Shown: positions 40,870-51,390 of the stretch, in pieces
Position numbering within the stretch: the first letter of the stretch is position 1
Layout: each line of letters starts with the position of its first letter
Origin: Bacillus safensis
GTDB taxonomy: Bacteria > Bacillota > Bacilli > Bacillales > Bacillaceae
Reading direction: 5' to 3'
Length of the DNA stretch: 64,000 nt
Assembly: GCA_030159235.1 (NCBI GenBank)
Contig: BSBG01000001.1
Span: 372,001-436,000, forward strand
Position numbers and translations under genes: made by a program
Notes under the pieces: generated by a model
Database searches by the model: none
Seen by the model: the letters and a program-made list of their open reading frames with translations, nothing else
Told to the model about the DNA's origin: nothing

Positions 40870-41424
40870 CTAGAGCGGAAATAATAATTTGATACCAAAG
40901 GCTAGTAAAATGATTCCACCAAGTGTCCCACTATATGAACCAACCCATGACCGAACCTGTTTACCGAGTAATAATCCGAGCCATGTGAGGATCATACTAA
41001 AAAAACCAAACAATAAAATGGTCATCCACACCCGGGAACCGTAAATCCCAAGGCTTAAACCAACGGAGAAGCTGTCTAAACTGACACTTGTAGCAAAAAG
41101 AACGAGACCACCCCCAACAGGTGCGATAAATGGTTGATCCTCTTTGCGGATAGAAGCAGCAATCATTTGCAGCCCCAGCACCAAAAGCAGCGCCCCGCCG
41201 ATATAGGTGGCAAGAAGACCGAGCCAGCCAGATAAAAGCTGACCTGTCAGCATGCCAAAAAGTGGCATAAACATATGAAATATCCCAATGACAAGTCCAA
41301 TATAAATGATCTGGCGGAACTTCAGCTGAATCATCCCCATACCAAGTCCGACCGAAAAAGCATCCATCCCAAGTGCAAAAGCCATGATGCTGAGTGTCAG
41401 CAACTCGCCAGCAAGCTCGTTCAT
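40870..41424 (-). CDS. mntP: Manganese efflux pump MntP (YwlD)
   Basis: A 184-residue, six-helix MntP protein with two repeated halves; the acidic motifs [17 protein letters not shown] and [16 protein letters not shown] place Asp residues in the membrane. It exports Mn(II). ATG 41424 follows GGGGGATTT. No manganese riboswitch was seen upstream, the upstream gap being only about 60 bases. Confidence 0.92.
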   Translation of the reverse strand: MNELAGELLTLSIMAFALGMDAFSVGLGMGMIQLKFRQIIYIGLVIGIFHMFMPLFGMLTGQLLSGWLGLLATYIGGALLLVLGLQMIAASIRKEDQPFIAPVGGGLVLFATSVSLDSFSVGLSLGIYGSRVWMTILLFGFFSMILTWLGLLLGKQVRSWVGSYSGTLGGIILLAFGIKLLFPL

Positions 41425-41484
41425 GTAAATCCCCCTTGGACACGCATTCTCCTTTAACCTATGTTTGTCCAAGAAGGGTTAGAA

Positions 41485-42540
41485 CTATCTGAACGAAGGG
41501 AGTGTACGTCCTCCTGCCGCTTTTTGCAGACGGTTCATAATGGCTGAACCAACTCCCTGCTCTGAAAAGGCTTCTGAAATAATGACATCTACATCCGTTT
41601 GATCGAATTGTCTTAATACACGATAGAGGTTTGCTGCAACCGTTTCGGGTTTTTCTCTCCATCCACAGCTGTAAACAACATCTGCTGCAAACAATGATTT
41701 CTTTTCTTCTGTTGTCAGCACTCCCACTTTTAGACCTTCAGCCTTGTATTTCTGAATGTGACGCTGCATGTCTTCATCACTTCCATGAAAGATATACATC
41801 TGGGCTTCAGGTGCATAGTGAGTATATTTCATCCCAGGCGATACAGGCGCTTCGTCCTTTTTTGTCAGTCCCGGGTCCACACTCACTGTCCCCACTACCT
41901 CTTCTAATGCTTCTTTTGTAATCCCGCCTGGTCTTAAAATCACTGGAATCTCGTCTACACAGGAGACAACTGTTGACTCAACGCCAATTCCAGTTGAACC
42001 GCCATCTACAATCCCGGCAATTCTTCCATCCAGATCACTCGCTACATGGTCAGCCTCTGTCGGTGAAGGTTTTCCTGAGCGGTTGGCGCTTGGTGCAGCA
42101 ATTGGCAGACCAGCTGCTCGGATCAGCTCAAGCGCAATAGGATGGTCAGGCATTCTCACACCTACTGTGGATAAACCCGCTGTGACCTGCTTTGATAAAG
42201 CGCCAGGCTTACATGGAAGAACAATAGTTAAGGCGCCTGGCCAAAAGGCATCCATCAACGACTTCGCTTTTTCGTTTTTAATTTGTGCAAATTCATGAAG
42301 CTGCTGAATCTCCGCAATGTGGACAATCAACGGATTATCACTTGGACGCCCTTTCGCTTCATAAATTTTCATGACAGCTTCCGTCTCTTTCGCATTTGCC
42401 CCTAGTCCGTAAACGGTCTCTGTCGGGAAAGCGACCACTTCGTTTTGCTGCAGCAGCAGAGCTGCCTGTTTAATTTGTGGATAGTATGTGGATAAATTCT
42501 TTTCTAAATCCACAGACCACCTTTTTGTATTTAACATCAT
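41485..42540 (-). CDS. ywlC: L-threonylcarbamoyladenylate synthase YwlC (Sua5 type)
   Basis: A 351-residue TsaC/Sua5 enzyme that makes threonylcarbamoyl-AMP for the tRNA t6A37 modification. The TsaC domain (about 20-205) has FPTETVYGLGANA, KGRPSDNPLIVH and SANRSGKPSPTEA; the C-terminal Sua5 domain (about 235-345) follows a PVSPGMKYTHYAP linker. Two adjacent ATG codons (42540, 42537) follow AAAAGGAG; either may be used. Its 5' end and upstream region carry a cluster of DnaA boxes. Confidence 0.94.
   Translation of the reverse strand: MMLNTKRWSVDLEKNLSTYYPQIKQAALLLQQNEVVAFPTETVYGLGANAKETEAVMKIYEAKGRPSDNPLIVHIAEIQQLHEFAQIKNEKAKSLMDAFWPGALTIVLPCKPGALSKQVTAGLSTVGVRMPDHPIALELIRAAGLPIAAPSANRSGKPSPTEADHVASDLDGRIAGIVDGGSTGIGVESTVVSCVDEIPVILRPGGITKEALEEVVGTVSVDPGLTKKDEAPVSPGMKYTHYAPEAQMYIFHGSDEDMQRHIQKYKAEGLKVGVLTTEEKKSLFAADVVYSCGWREKPETVAANLYRVLRQFDQTDVDVIISEAFSEQGVGSAIMNRLQKAAGGRTLPSFR
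42476..42495 (-). promoter_or_regulatory. DnaA boxes inside the 5' end of ywlC
   Basis: TGTGGATAG at 42476-42484 (one mismatch) and TGTGGATAA at 42487-42495 (perfect, reverse of TTATCCACA) lie two bases apart in coding sequence. A further perfect box is at 42166-42174. Confidence 0.7.
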
Positions 42541-42628
42541 ACAAACTCCTTTTAAAAAAGATAAAACTGTTGATATATCTCAATTATCCTTTTGAAAGTA
42601 TAAAAGATGATCCTCAATAAAACAAGCG

Positions 42629-42682
42629 TTGTCCACAATTTGTGGATAACGCTTGTTTAACAGTGGATAAGTATGTGTATAA
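42629..42682. promoter_or_regulatory. DnaA-box cluster upstream of ywlC
   Basis: Four 9-mers in 54 bases: TTGTCCACA 42629-42637 (plus, one mismatch), TGTGGATAA 42641-42649 (minus, perfect), AGTGGATAA 42662-42670 (minus, one mismatch), TGTGTATAA 42674-42682 (minus, one mismatch). B. subtilis has a DnaA-binding cluster at ywlC, so the site looks conserved. Confidence 0.75.
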
Positions 42683-42698
42683 GTTCATTGTTTGCTGC

Positions 42699-43142
42699 TT
42701 AAATTCCTTTTTTTTGCAGGACCACAGCGTCTCCTTTCCCCAATGTCTCTTTTGCATGAGCAGATGTCCACATGCTTTCTGGAATTTCCTCTAAAGGCGT
42801 GAAGCCCATTAATGCCAAAAAGTCATGTGAGGAGGAATGGTTTGCGACGACATAAAATGTATCCACACCTATTTTCCCTCCGAGCGTTTGAACACTTTGG
42901 AACAAAGACACAATGTGTCCCTGACCAAGCTTATCTGATATGACAAGAGACCGCAGCAGCCCCTCTTGTTCATTGAGCTGTTCCAGACCTAAGCAGCCTG
43001 CCAACTGACCGTCCGCATCTTCCATCACAACAAATGTCGTACGGTCTGCAATCGTTACTCCGCCTTTCGCTTGTCCTTTTTCAAGAAAAGCATTGATTGC
43101 CGCGGCATCCTCTTCTGTGGCTATCCTTAATTGATAATACAT
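42699..43142 (-). CDS. ywlB: GNAT acetyltransferase-like protein YwlB
   Basis: A 147-residue GNAT-fold protein with RIATEEDAAAINAFLEKG at the N-terminus and RSLVISDKLGQGHIVSLF in place of the usual acetyl-CoA motif. It resembles ArgA-type N-acetyltransferases (YwlB family). Substrate unknown. ATG 43142 follows GAGGTGAAGG. It lies between spoIIR and the DnaA-box cluster, as in B. subtilis. Confidence 0.82.
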   Translation of the reverse strand: MYYQLRIATEEDAAAINAFLEKGQAKGGVTIADRTTFVVMEDADGQLAGCLGLEQLNEQEGLLRSLVISDKLGQGHIVSLFQSVQTLGGKIGVDTFYVVANHSSSHDFLALMGFTPLEEIPESMWTSAHAKETLGKGDAVVLQKKGI

Positions 43143-43206
43143 GCCTTCACCTCTTTCATGATCTTTTATTTCAACTCTATGAGGCAAAAACAGATTTATA
43201 CCTTTT

Positions 43207-43863
43207 TTAAGAGAAAAGACTAGAAATCCATTCGAACAAAAAGAATTTCACTTCACCTGTCTCTTCTTCCTCTTCTTTCACCACTTCATTGACAGACTTA
43301 TCGGTTTGCTGCGCTGTCACTTGTTGATCAGCATCCCCTTCTGGCGATGCGATGGCTTCTCCATTTGAGAAATCGATAAAGCAGAGCGGCGGGAATAACA
43401 CACACCACCAGTTGGCTCCGTCCCCTTCTCCAAGCGTAATTAAAATGGCTTCATATTTCCCAGCAGGGTAGACAAAGTTTCCATAAAGCTTTGTTGGAAA
43501 TGAAGCTTTTTGAAAACTGACTGATACAGATTGATCAATGTGCTGTTCCTTCAATTTCGCTTTGGCGATACGATTGATTTCTGGCAGCTTCGACCGAATG
43601 ACACGCCTTGCTTCTTCAATGGAGGTGAGGTCTTTGACCCACTCCGTCATCTTGGCATTGACCTCGTCTCGAATGCTTCTTTTCACATCCTGATCCGCTG
43701 AACGATCACTATTTGCTAAAATGCGTAATCGAATCGCTTCATCTGGTATGACAACAGCTTGATTTGCAGAAGCTGCTGCTGTCTCCTCTTTGCCAAGATT
43801 TGCGAAAGCACCGCATAATAATAGAAACATATAAAGACTAATCATCATTTTACTTTTAAGCAT
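43207..43863 (-). CDS. spoIIR: Stage II sporulation protein R
   Basis: A 218-residue forespore-secreted signalling protein. The signal peptide (about 1-22) precedes the conserved region IRLRILANSDRSADQDVKR and later GANWWCVLFPPLCF. Made in the forespore, it triggers SpoIIGA to process pro-sigma-E in the mother cell. A sigma-F-type promoter is at 43898-43927. The acidic Glu-rich tail ends in a hydrophobic stretch. Confidence 0.95.
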   Translation of the reverse strand: MLKSKMMISLYMFLLLCGAFANLGKEETAAASANQAVVIPDEAIRLRILANSDRSADQDVKRSIRDEVNAKMTEWVKDLTSIEEARRVIRSKLPEINRIAKAKLKEQHIDQSVSVSFQKASFPTKLYGNFVYPAGKYEAILITLGEGDGANWWCVLFPPLCFIDFSNGEAIASPEGDADQQVTAQQTDKSVNEVVKEEEEETGEVKFFLFEWISSLFS

Positions 43864-43897
43864 GATGTGTTCCCCCCACTTTTCTCTTTGCTACAAA

Positions 43898-43927
43898 CAT
43901 TGTGGCCAGGAAACCCATTTCGTAAAC
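43898..43927 (-). promoter_or_regulatory. Sigma-F promoter of spoIIR
   Basis: On the minus strand GTTTA (plus 43923-43927) and GGCCACAATG (43898-43907) are 15 bases apart, matching the sigma-F pattern GYWTA-N15-GGNNANANTN. Confidence 0.65.
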
Positions 43928-43964
43928 AGCAAACATGATTTTTTTAATAGATTATGAGCACAAT

Positions 43965-43991
43965 GAAAAAAGCCGTTCTATTAAGAACGAC
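43965..43991 (-). terminator. Terminator of the 44478 lipoprotein gene
   Basis: CGTTCT pairs with AGAACG; on the minus strand GCTTTTTTC follows the stem. Confidence 0.72.
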
Positions 43992-44478
43992 CTCGGAGTG
44001 AGGATTGGTAATCAGAAGGGTAAAGTCGCCCGTCCCAATCTCGGCTGATTTTTAAGCCTGATTCTGTTTTGATCACAGTCATTGCGCCTTTTTTCTCGAT
44101 TTCTTTTTTGATCTTTCCTTTTTGATCAATAAATTGAATCATCATGTCATAGTTAAATTCAATTCTGTCATCGCTTTCATCTGAAGGCGTAAACGTAATT
44201 TTCTTCAGCTTAATTTGACAATCTTGGTCCTTCGCTGCTTCTAATACGCTCGGGAACATGCTGTCTTGTATATATTCTTGGTATTCATGCTCGGTTAAAT
44301 AAAATTTCAGCTTCTCCTTCATATCAGATAGGTCATCCGTTCGATTCACTGTGTATTGTGCTTTTTTATAGTTTTCCCCAAATGCTGCTGCTTCTTTTTT
44401 AAAGCTCGGTTTACCACAAGCACTCACAATCAATAGTACACTGACGATGACCAACACCATCGTATACCTTCTGTTCAC
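43981..44478 (-). CDS. Putative lipoprotein of unknown function
   Basis: A 165-residue protein with an N-terminal basic start, hydrophobic stretch and lipobox IVSAC (Cys at 21), so it should be a membrane-attached lipoprotein facing outside. The mature part is charged and has FYLTEHEYQEYIQDSMFPSVLE and a C-terminal LKISRDWDGRLYP. I do not recognise the family. In B. subtilis ywlA and ywkF lie here; it may correspond to one of them. Single-gene unit with terminator. Confidence 0.68.
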   Translation of the reverse strand: MNRRYTMVLVIVSVLLIVSACGKPSFKKEAAAFGENYKKAQYTVNRTDDLSDMKEKLKFYLTEHEYQEYIQDSMFPSVLEAAKDQDCQIKLKKITFTPSDESDDRIEFNYDMMIQFIDQKGKIKKEIEKKGAMTVIKTESGLKISRDWDGRLYPSDYQSSLRGRS

Positions 44479-44582
44479 ACCATTCGCTCCTTCAAAACAA
44501 ATTTATGTAAAAAATCATGATCAGAATGTTCATTCTTCTATTATATACGTTTCTCTTTTACCATAAGTTTCATCTTTACATA

Positions 44583-44613
44583 ATAAAATAGTCCGACTTT
44601 ATTCAGCCGGACT
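44583..44613 (-). terminator. Terminator of prfA-prmC
   Basis: AGTCCG pairs with CGGACT around a loop containing further CT/AG pairs; a moderately T-rich tail follows on the minus strand. Confidence 0.6.
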
Positions 44614-45487
44614 TTCCGTTTTGAATGTGTGCGCAAACAGCTCGATCTTTCCCGTTAATATCCTTGACAATGCGGACATCTGCTGCAGGAAATGCTTGCA
44701 AGAGAAGTGCTGTGACATCTTGACCTTGCGTATGTCCAATTTCAAAGATAACAATCGCCTGCTCGCTCAGTACGCTGTGAAGATCACGAACAAGACGCTT
44801 ATAAAACCACAAGCCATCACGTCCGTCCGTCAGTGCATTCACCGGTTCATGCTTCGTCACAACCTCTGACAGACTGTCCATTTCTTCTGCCGCAATATAG
44901 GGTGGATTGGAAATAAACAAATCTACTTTGATGCCTTGAGCTTTAATCGGTTCAAGTAAATCTCCATGTAAAAAATGAACGTCTGCACCAAGTGCTTGTT
45001 GATTCCGCTTTGCTACCGCAAGTGCTTCATGTGAAATATCAGTTGCTGTGACAGATAGTGATTTTTTTTCAAGAGCCAGCGTAATCGCAATTGCTCCGCT
45101 TCCTGTGCCTACATCAACAGCTTTGAGCGCCTGATCTTTTGGGAAAACGTCACTCGCCAAATTCAGCGCCGCCAAAACAACTTCTTCCGTTTCAGGACGA
45201 GGAATAAGCACATGTTTGTTCACCTCGAAGGGACGTCCGTAGAAGAATTCAACACCCGTTAAATGCTGAACAGGTACACCCATCTTATGCTGCGTAACAA
45301 ACTCGCTGAACAGTTGATCCTGCTCCTCTGGCAGCGAATCATGAAAACACGCAAGAAGCTCACTTCTGTTCCAGCCAAGTACATGCATCAAGAGGAGCTC
45401 CGCTGCATTTTGGTCTCTTCCGGCTTCCATTAACAAAGAAGAAGCCCATTTAAGGGCTTCAAAGATTGTTCGCTCTTTATTTTGCAT
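44603..45487 (-). CDS. prmC: Release factor glutamine methyltransferase PrmC
   Basis: A 294-residue SAM-dependent methyltransferase that methylates the Gln of the GGQ motif of release factors. SAM motif I is [13 protein letters not shown] and the catalytic motif is SNPPYI. The N-terminal helical recognition domain is present ([14 protein letters not shown]). It overlaps the end of prfA by 11 bases, so the enzyme and its substrate are co-expressed. Confidence 0.95.
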   Translation of the reverse strand: MQNKERTIFEALKWASSLLMEAGRDQNAAELLLMHVLGWNRSELLACFHDSLPEEQDQLFSEFVTQHKMGVPVQHLTGVEFFYGRPFEVNKHVLIPRPETEEVVLAALNLASDVFPKDQALKAVDVGTGSGAIAITLALEKKSLSVTATDISHEALAVAKRNQQALGADVHFLHGDLLEPIKAQGIKVDLFISNPPYIAAEEMDSLSEVVTKHEPVNALTDGRDGLWFYKRLVRDLHSVLSEQAIVIFEIGHTQGQDVTALLLQAFPAADVRIVKDINGKDRAVCAHIQNGKSG

Positions 45488-46544
45488 TTTGAAGTTTTCT
45501 TGATTGGTCTTCCATAATTAATGCATCAATGACCTCGTCAAGTTTCCCTTCTAAAATTTGATCAAGCTTTTGAATCGTCAATCCGATGCGGTGGTCTGTT
45601 ACACGGTTTTGTGGGAAGTTGTACGTACGGATACGCTCTGAACGATCCCCTGTTCCAACAGCAGATTTACGTGTTTGATCATATTCAGCCTGTGCTTCAC
45701 GCTGGAATTTATCATAAACTCTCGCCCGCAGTACTTTCATGGCTTTTTCTTTGTTTTTGATTTGCGACTTCTCATCCTGACAGGATACAACGACTCCTGT
45801 TGGAAGGTGAGTTAATCGAACAGCCGACATAGTCGTGTTTACGCTCTGTCCGCCAGGTCCGCTTGATGTGAAAGTATCTACACGGATGTCTTTTTCATGG
45901 ATATCAATTTCAACTTCTTCAGCTTCAGGTAATACCGCGACTGTCGCAGTTGATGTATGAATCCGTCCACCTGATTCTGTTTCAGGAACACGTTGCACGC
46001 GGTGTGCGCCATTTTCAAATTTCAATTTAGAATATGCGCCTTTCCCGCTGATCATAAAGATGATTTCTTTATAACCGCCTGTGCCAGTGACACTTGCTTC
46101 CATGACTTCCGTTTTCCAGCCTTGCATTTCAGCATAACGGCTGTACATACGATAAAGGTTTCCTGCAAAAAGAGCAGCCTCTTCTCCGCCCGCTGCACCG
46201 CGAACCTCCACAATAACGTTCTTGTTGTCATTTGGATCTTTCGGAATCAGCAAGATTTTCAGCTCGTCTTCTAAACGTTCCGTTTCCTCTGTGAGCTCTG
46301 AAATTTCTTCTTTGACCATATCGCGCATCTCCGCATCCAGCTTCTCTTCTAGCATTGCTTTCGCATCACTCAGCTGTTCGTACGCTGCACGATATTGTCT
46401 ATATACCTCAACAGTTTCTTGAATATCAGATTGTTCTTTCGAATATTCGCGAAGCTTCTTAGGGTCGTTCACCACTTCAGGGTCACTTAAATATTCATTT
46501 AGCTTTTCATAGCGTTCTTCAATTGATTTTAAACGGTCTAACAT
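45477..46544 (-). CDS. prfA: Peptide chain release factor 1
   Basis: A 355-residue class I release factor for UAA/UAG. The peptidyl-transferase GGQ motif is [15 protein letters not shown] and the anticodon-like recognition PxT region ([15 protein letters not shown]) is present. ATG 46544 is chosen; the in-frame GTG three codons upstream is part of the GAGGTG ribosome site. Confidence 0.97.
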   Translation of the reverse strand: MLDRLKSIEERYEKLNEYLSDPEVVNDPKKLREYSKEQSDIQETVEVYRQYRAAYEQLSDAKAMLEEKLDAEMRDMVKEEISELTEETERLEDELKILLIPKDPNDNKNVIVEVRGAAGGEEAALFAGNLYRMYSRYAEMQGWKTEVMEASVTGTGGYKEIIFMISGKGAYSKLKFENGAHRVQRVPETESGGRIHTSTATVAVLPEAEEVEIDIHEKDIRVDTFTSSGPGGQSVNTTMSAVRLTHLPTGVVVSCQDEKSQIKNKEKAMKVLRARVYDKFQREAQAEYDQTRKSAVGTGDRSERIRTYNFPQNRVTDHRIGLTIQKLDQILEGKLDEVIDALIMEDQSRKLQNAK

Positions 46545-46754
46545 GGTCTTCACCTCTGTTTTGTGCGTAACAGTCTAATTATAGTATAGCGGGGTATGAC
46601 AGTCAAAAAAATTTCCAAAACAATTGATTTTCTGCAATTTTCCGCTAGAAAACACGATCTTTGGCGATTGGTTACTTGTTTTGTCTAACAGGAAGGAACA
46701 GGTCCTCCTTAAAGAGAAAGGTACTTGTAATTGAAAAAAGGGAGGGCATTTGGT

Positions 46755-47303
46755 TTGAATACAAATGAGGTTGCAAAAGAAATTGGTGTTTCTTCAAAAA
46801 CAATTCAGCGTTGGGTCAAACAGCTCAACATCCCTGTCGCCCGGAATGAACTTGGACATTATGATTTTCATGAAGATATTGTGCAACTGCTTAAAGAGGT
46901 CAAACACCAAATGAATGAAGGTGTGATCCTCCAAGACATTCAACTGCCCATTCATAAGGAAACCGTTCGTCAATTAGCACCTGCTGTTGAAACTAATGTC
47001 TCCATACAGCGAATTGAAGCATTAGAAAAGCAAGTGAGACAGCTGATTCAGCAGCAATTACACGTCACTGAAGTAGAAGACCGATTGCAAGAGCTCGAAC
47101 GAAAACTGGCTAAAAAGGCAGATGAAGGTGTATCGTATCAACTGCTCCAGCATCGCAGAGAAATTGAAGATTTATCTACTAAACTTGAACGCCTTACCGC
47201 GTCCTTGAAACCACCGTCACAAGTAGAAGAAGAAAAGGACATCACGCACCCTGAGATGAAAAAAAAGCGTGTGCTCTTCCCTCTGTTTCATTCATTTCGT
47301 TAA
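46755..47303 (+). CDS. racA: Chromosome-anchoring protein RacA
   Basis: A 182-residue sporulation protein that binds origin-proximal DNA and anchors it to the cell pole through DivIVA. A MerR-like helix-turn-helix (about 3-24, VAKEIGVSSKTIQRWVKQL) precedes a linker, a coiled coil (about 78-150) and a basic amphipathic tail. The start is TTG 46755 (MNTNEVAKE), with GGGAGG upstream, as in B. subtilis. Expected to be induced at sporulation onset. Confidence 0.92.
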   Translation: MNTNEVAKEIGVSSKTIQRWVKQLNIPVARNELGHYDFHEDIVQLLKEVKHQMNEGVILQDIQLPIHKETVRQLAPAVETNVSIQRIEALEKQVRQLIQQQLHVTEVEDRLQELERKLAKKADEGVSYQLLQHRREIEDLSTKLERLTASLKPPSQVEEEKDITHPEMKKKRVLFPLFHSFR

Positions 47304-47305
47304 GA

Positions 47306-47335
47306 AAGGCTGCCCCTTATGAGGCAGCCTTTTTA
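47306..47335. terminator. Bidirectional terminator between racA and ywkB
   Basis: AAAGGCTGCC pairs with GGCAGCCTTT across CCTTATGA, with T/A runs on both sides of the stem. Confidence 0.85.
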
Positions 47336-47340
47336 CTATA

Positions 47341-48297
47341 TTATACGGTAAGTGCAATAATGATTGGTAATGTAATGAGTGACATGATCGCACTGATAAC
47401 AAATGCGGATGCAGTTTCCGCCTCTTGTTTTTCAAATCGAGTGGCGATCATCGCTGCAACAGCTGAACCTGGGAAGGCAACAAGCAATACAGCTTTTGTA
47501 ATTTCATCCGCCGAAAGACCCATAAGAACGGCAATTAAATACATAAGTAATGGTTGTACAGCTACTTTTAGCAATGCGATACTGAATGCTGGCAAGCTTA
47601 ATTTAATTTTGCGGATACCAACAGTAACACCGACTGCGAATAGCGCAACCCCTGATGTAACACTACCAATTTCCTCTAACATTTCATGCCCGATTGCAGG
47701 AAGTTTAAATCCTAAAAGAACAAGAATGATACTAGCTAGCGGTGCAAGTGCGAGCGGCTCTGATAAACCGTGCAAAATCGCTTTTGTCGTCATTTTTAGG
47801 AAACTTTCGCCGTCTTTGGTTTTTCCTTTTGTTTTTTCACCGACAGTTGACACAATAATGGCAATTGGATCGAGCATTGCATTTACAACTATTCCGGTAA
47901 TCGCAATCGGAATTGCAACTTCTTGAGCCCCGAATAAACTGCCCAAGACCGGAATCCCCATAAATGCAAAGGTCGGTTGTGCTGAGTTTAATGAGAAAAC
48001 AGATGAATCTGTTAAATCATATTTAAAAGCAAATTTCGTAACTAAAAGGATAACGATATAAAAACCAACGATTCCGAAAATCAATGCAACGAAAAATGGA
48101 ATTTGACTATAGAATTTATCTTTTGGTGTTGACAGGATACTGGCGATAAAGTGCGCTGGTAAAGCATACTTTGTAACAAGTGTACTTACACCTTTTGCAG
48201 ATTTAGCGTCATAGCTGCCGAAGTGACCTGCGAACCAACCCAGCGCGATAACGAAAAAAATCGGTGCTAGGAGGATCAAAATATTTAAAAAGTCCAT
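47341..48297 (-). CDS. ywkB: AEC-family transporter YwkB
   Basis: A 318-residue, ten-helix auxin-efflux-carrier family protein with two inverted halves of five helices. Segments such as [21 protein letters not shown] and [17 protein letters not shown] are typical. AEC proteins in bacteria often move malate or other dicarboxylates; linkage to the malic enzyme gene maeA upstream makes malate the likely substrate. ATG follows AAGGAGGAAT. Confidence 0.82.
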   Translation of the reverse strand: MDFLNILILLAPIFFVIALGWFAGHFGSYDAKSAKGVSTLVTKYALPAHFIASILSTPKDKFYSQIPFFVALIFGIVGFYIVILLVTKFAFKYDLTDSSVFSLNSAQPTFAFMGIPVLGSLFGAQEVAIPIAITGIVVNAMLDPIAIIVSTVGEKTKGKTKDGESFLKMTTKAILHGLSEPLALAPLASIILVLLGFKLPAIGHEMLEEIGSVTSGVALFAVGVTVGIRKIKLSLPAFSIALLKVAVQPLLMYLIAVLMGLSADEITKAVLLVAFPGSAVAAMIATRFEKQEAETASAFVISAIMSLITLPIIIALTV

Positions 48298-48341
48298 CTT
48301 ACTATTCCTCCTTAAATCCTTTACATGTTTCTTTTTTTATT

Positions 48342-48375
48342 GCGGCATTGCTTAAATTACCCGAAGCAATGCCGC
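48342..48375 (-). repeat. Intercistronic 11-bp stem between maeA and ywkB
   Basis: GCGGCATTGCT (48342-48352) and AGCAATGCCGC (48365-48375) form a perfect 11-bp stem without a T tract on either strand. It is probably an mRNA-stability or attenuation element within the operon. Confidence 0.65.
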
Positions 48376-48388
48376 GTTACACATTTTA

Positions 48389-50089
48389 TTATGCTCTTAC
48401 AATTTTTTTATATTCAGGAATCCACATTGCATCTTTCACAGCTTGTTCGATATTGTCAGGTGTTTTTCTTGCGACACCATCTTTAATTGCTGCTTTCGCT
48501 ACTTCAACTGCCACATGGATGGACACTTCTTGCAATTTATCAATACTTGGAAGAAGACCAGCACCTGGTTTCTCATGATCAACCATTTCAGCAATTGCAT
48601 CCGCAGAAGCGACGAACATGCTTTTTGTGATAATTTCTGATTCCGTTACGATTGAACCAAGACCAAGTCCAGGGAAAACGAACGCATTGTTTGATTGTCC
48701 GATTTCATGCTCAATTCCGTTATACTTAACGTTTTCGAACGGGCTTCCTGTCGCAATAAGTACACGTCCGTCTGTCCATTTGAATAGATCCTCTGGCACT
48801 GCCTCAGCAAGCGGTGTTGGGTTAGACATCGGCATGATCACTGGACGCTCTGTATGAGCTGCCATTTCTTTAATGATTTCTTCAGTGAATGCCCCGCCTT
48901 GACCTGATGTACCAATTAAGATGGTTGGCTTCACTTGGTGAACAGTTTCAGCAAATGAAATTTGTCCTTTTTCATCACGTGCCCAGCCTTCTACTTCATC
49001 AGAAGAACGAAGGTATGGTTTTTGGAAATCAAGCACTTCATCTTCAAATTGATCTGTCAGCAAACCTCTGTAGTCTAACGTCCAGAATGCATTGTTTGCT
49101 TCTTCTTCCGTAAGACCTTCAAGTATCATTGCGTCACGCACTTGATCTGCGATTCCGATACCAGCTGATCCAGCTCCGAAAATGACAACACGGTGATCTT
49201 TCAATTGAGTACCAGTTTTCTTGACAGCTGCAAGAACACCCGCTAAAGTAATGGCACCAGTACCTTGAATATCATCATTGAACGTTAAGATGTTATCGTT
49301 GTATTTTTTCATGATGTTACGCGCATTTTTGTTTCCAAGGTCTTCCCAGTGAAGCAATGCTTTCGGGAAGAATTTAAGTGCTGCTTTCACATAAGCATCA
49401 ATGAATTCCTCGTATTTTTCACCTTGTACACGTTTGTGGTGGTTCCCGATGTATAATGGATCATTCAATAATTTTTCATTGTTTGTTCCAACATCTAATA
49501 CAACTGGAATGACGCGACTAGGATCAATACCTGCTGCAGCCGTGTAAACAGCTAATTTACCGATTGCGATGTTGATACCACCAACACCCCAGTCACCAAT
49601 CCCAAGAATACTCTCAGAGTCAGTTGCAACGATGAGGTCAATATCTCCAGCAGTTGCGTGCAGGTTTTCAAATGCTTTCTCGATTCCATCAATGTTGTCG
49701 ATTGAAAGATAGACACCATGAGGTCTTCTGTATTCATGGCTGTATTCTTGAATCGCTTCACCAACAGTAGGTGTGTACACAACTGGCAGCATTTCACGAA
49801 GCTTATCTGTTAAAAGCTTGTAGAACAATACTTCGTTACGATTTTGTAGATCACTTAAGTATACGTTTTGACGAAGACGATCTGGCTGAGCTAGAAATTG
49901 CTTGTACGCTCTCTCCGCTTGCTGTTCTAAATTTAGAACCGTTGGAGGAAGTAATCCTTCAAGTCCAAGCTCTTGTCTTTCTTCTTCAGAGAAAGCAACG
50001 CCTTTGTTCAACGTTGGAATCGATAATACATCTTTACCTGTCAAAGTGGTTTCGAGGTACCCTTCTTTTGTTTTCTTCACGTTGTTCAT
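48389..50089 (-). CDS. maeA: NAD-dependent malic enzyme MaeA (YwkA)
   Basis: A 566-residue malic enzyme of the large, eukaryote-like class, converting malate to pyruvate with CO2 release. NAD-binding segment [16 protein letters not shown], catalytic region [15 protein letters not shown] and [20 protein letters not shown] are present. ATG 50089 is preferred (GAGGG nine bases upstream) to the TTG codon before it. First gene of a maeA-ywkB operon. In B. subtilis maeA is malate-induced. Confidence 0.95.
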   Translation of the reverse strand: MNNVKKTKEGYLETTLTGKDVLSIPTLNKGVAFSEEERQELGLEGLLPPTVLNLEQQAERAYKQFLAQPDRLRQNVYLSDLQNRNEVLFYKLLTDKLREMLPVVYTPTVGEAIQEYSHEYRRPHGVYLSIDNIDGIEKAFENLHATAGDIDLIVATDSESILGIGDWGVGGINIAIGKLAVYTAAAGIDPSRVIPVVLDVGTNNEKLLNDPLYIGNHHKRVQGEKYEEFIDAYVKAALKFFPKALLHWEDLGNKNARNIMKKYNDNILTFNDDIQGTGAITLAGVLAAVKKTGTQLKDHRVVIFGAGSAGIGIADQVRDAMILEGLTEEEANNAFWTLDYRGLLTDQFEDEVLDFQKPYLRSSDEVEGWARDEKGQISFAETVHQVKPTILIGTSGQGGAFTEEIIKEMAAHTERPVIMPMSNPTPLAEAVPEDLFKWTDGRVLIATGSPFENVKYNGIEHEIGQSNNAFVFPGLGLGSIVTESEIITKSMFVASADAIAEMVDHEKPGAGLLPSIDKLQEVSIHVAVEVAKAAIKDGVARKTPDNIEQAVKDAMWIPEYKKIVRA

Positions 50090-50368
50090 CAAAAACTACC
50101 CTCTTTCTAAAATATAAATAAAGTGAACTATTAATTCAAAGAATGATCAAGGAGAAAAATCCTTAATCAAAAAAATTATGACAAGAAATCGAACTTTTCA
50201 TTAAAGTGCTTTACACTACAGTTAGTCATTTTATGCCTGCTTATGTCAAAACGCAAGCGTTGAAAATTAGATAATTTAATCGTAGTGTTATTTAATTTAT
50301 TTAAGTACAAATGATGGGTGTTCAGCCAAAATCTCGTAAGACGAAACACAGCGGCATTTGCTATTTTT

Positions 50369-50971
50369 TTAATTGTCAAGTGTTGTACCAACATCAAGTC
50401 TTGGTACTTCATGGTGATGTCTGCATCGTGCTTCATATGATTCCTGCGCACCTACTAAAATAATGGGATCATCATAGGATGCGGGTTTACCGTCGATCAA
50501 GCGTTGTGTTCTACTCGCTGGGGAGCCGCATACCGAACAAACCGCTTGAAGTTTTGTTACAAGCTCTGCACATGCCATTAAATGCGGAACAACACTAAAT
50601 GGCTCTCCTCTGAAGTCTTGATCCAGGCCTGCAACAATGACTCGGTAGCCTTTGTCAGCCAATTGAGTGACAATGTCAATGATTGTCTCATCAAAAAATT
50701 GCACCTCATCTATGCCAATGACATCGGTTCTTTCTGATATGTGCGTTATTATGTCTTTTGGTGAGGCTACTGCAATCCCATCTAATGATGAACCGTTATG
50801 TGACACAACTGAGTTTGTACTATATCGGTTATCAATCGCTGGTTTGAATATTTTTACTTCTTGTTTGGCAAAGGTGGCCCTTTTGGCTCTCCGAATCAAT
50901 TCTTCCGACTTTCCAGAAAACATACTACCGCAGATGACTTCAAGCCAACCGCTTTGTTTCATCACATACAT
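50369..50971 (-). CDS. tdk: Thymidine kinase
   Basis: A 200-residue type II thymidine kinase for pyrimidine salvage. P-loop [14 protein letters not shown], the DEVQFF motif with catalytic region, lasso loop and a zinc site ([13 protein letters not shown] with a later C-R-H-H-H) are visible. ATG 50971 follows GGGGGAGAAG. Located between rpmE and maeA as in B. subtilis. Confidence 0.96.
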   Translation of the reverse strand: MYVMKQSGWLEVICGSMFSGKSEELIRRAKRATFAKQEVKIFKPAIDNRYSTNSVVSHNGSSLDGIAVASPKDIITHISERTDVIGIDEVQFFDETIIDIVTQLADKGYRVIVAGLDQDFRGEPFSVVPHLMACAELVTKLQAVCSVCGSPASRTQRLIDGKPASYDDPIILVGAQESYEARCRHHHEVPRLDVGTTLDN

Positions 50972-51010
50972 AAAGTCTTCTCCCCCGTTTTAAAGTTCCA
51001 TCAATCCACG

Positions 51011-51045
51011 TAAAAAAACAGGCAAGAACGGATTCCTGCCTGTTT
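51011..51045 (-). terminator. Terminator of rpmE
   Basis: AAACAGGCA pairs with TGCCTGTTT; on the minus strand a T7 tract follows. Confidence 0.85.
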
Positions 51046-51058
51046 ATTGTATCTATTA

Positions 51059-51259
<201 letters not shown>

Positions 51260-51390
51260 CTACTGTCATCTCCTTCCGCCCTGAATCCAATTCGGAAACA
51301 GAGTTAATATCTCAGAAATAAATTCTGAAACGCACATGATAAAATTATAACAGTGTGAGTCTATGATTGCAAATGTATTTTTTCAGGAAG

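Noticed and set aside
40997-41443. 148-codon frame overlapping mntP
   Set aside because: It is a shifted frame of the mntP gene with a Trp/Cys-rich composition.
50176-50451. 91-codon minus frame at the tdk 3' end
   Set aside because: It overlaps the end of tdk in another frame and has no ribosome site; the region to maeA seems non-coding.
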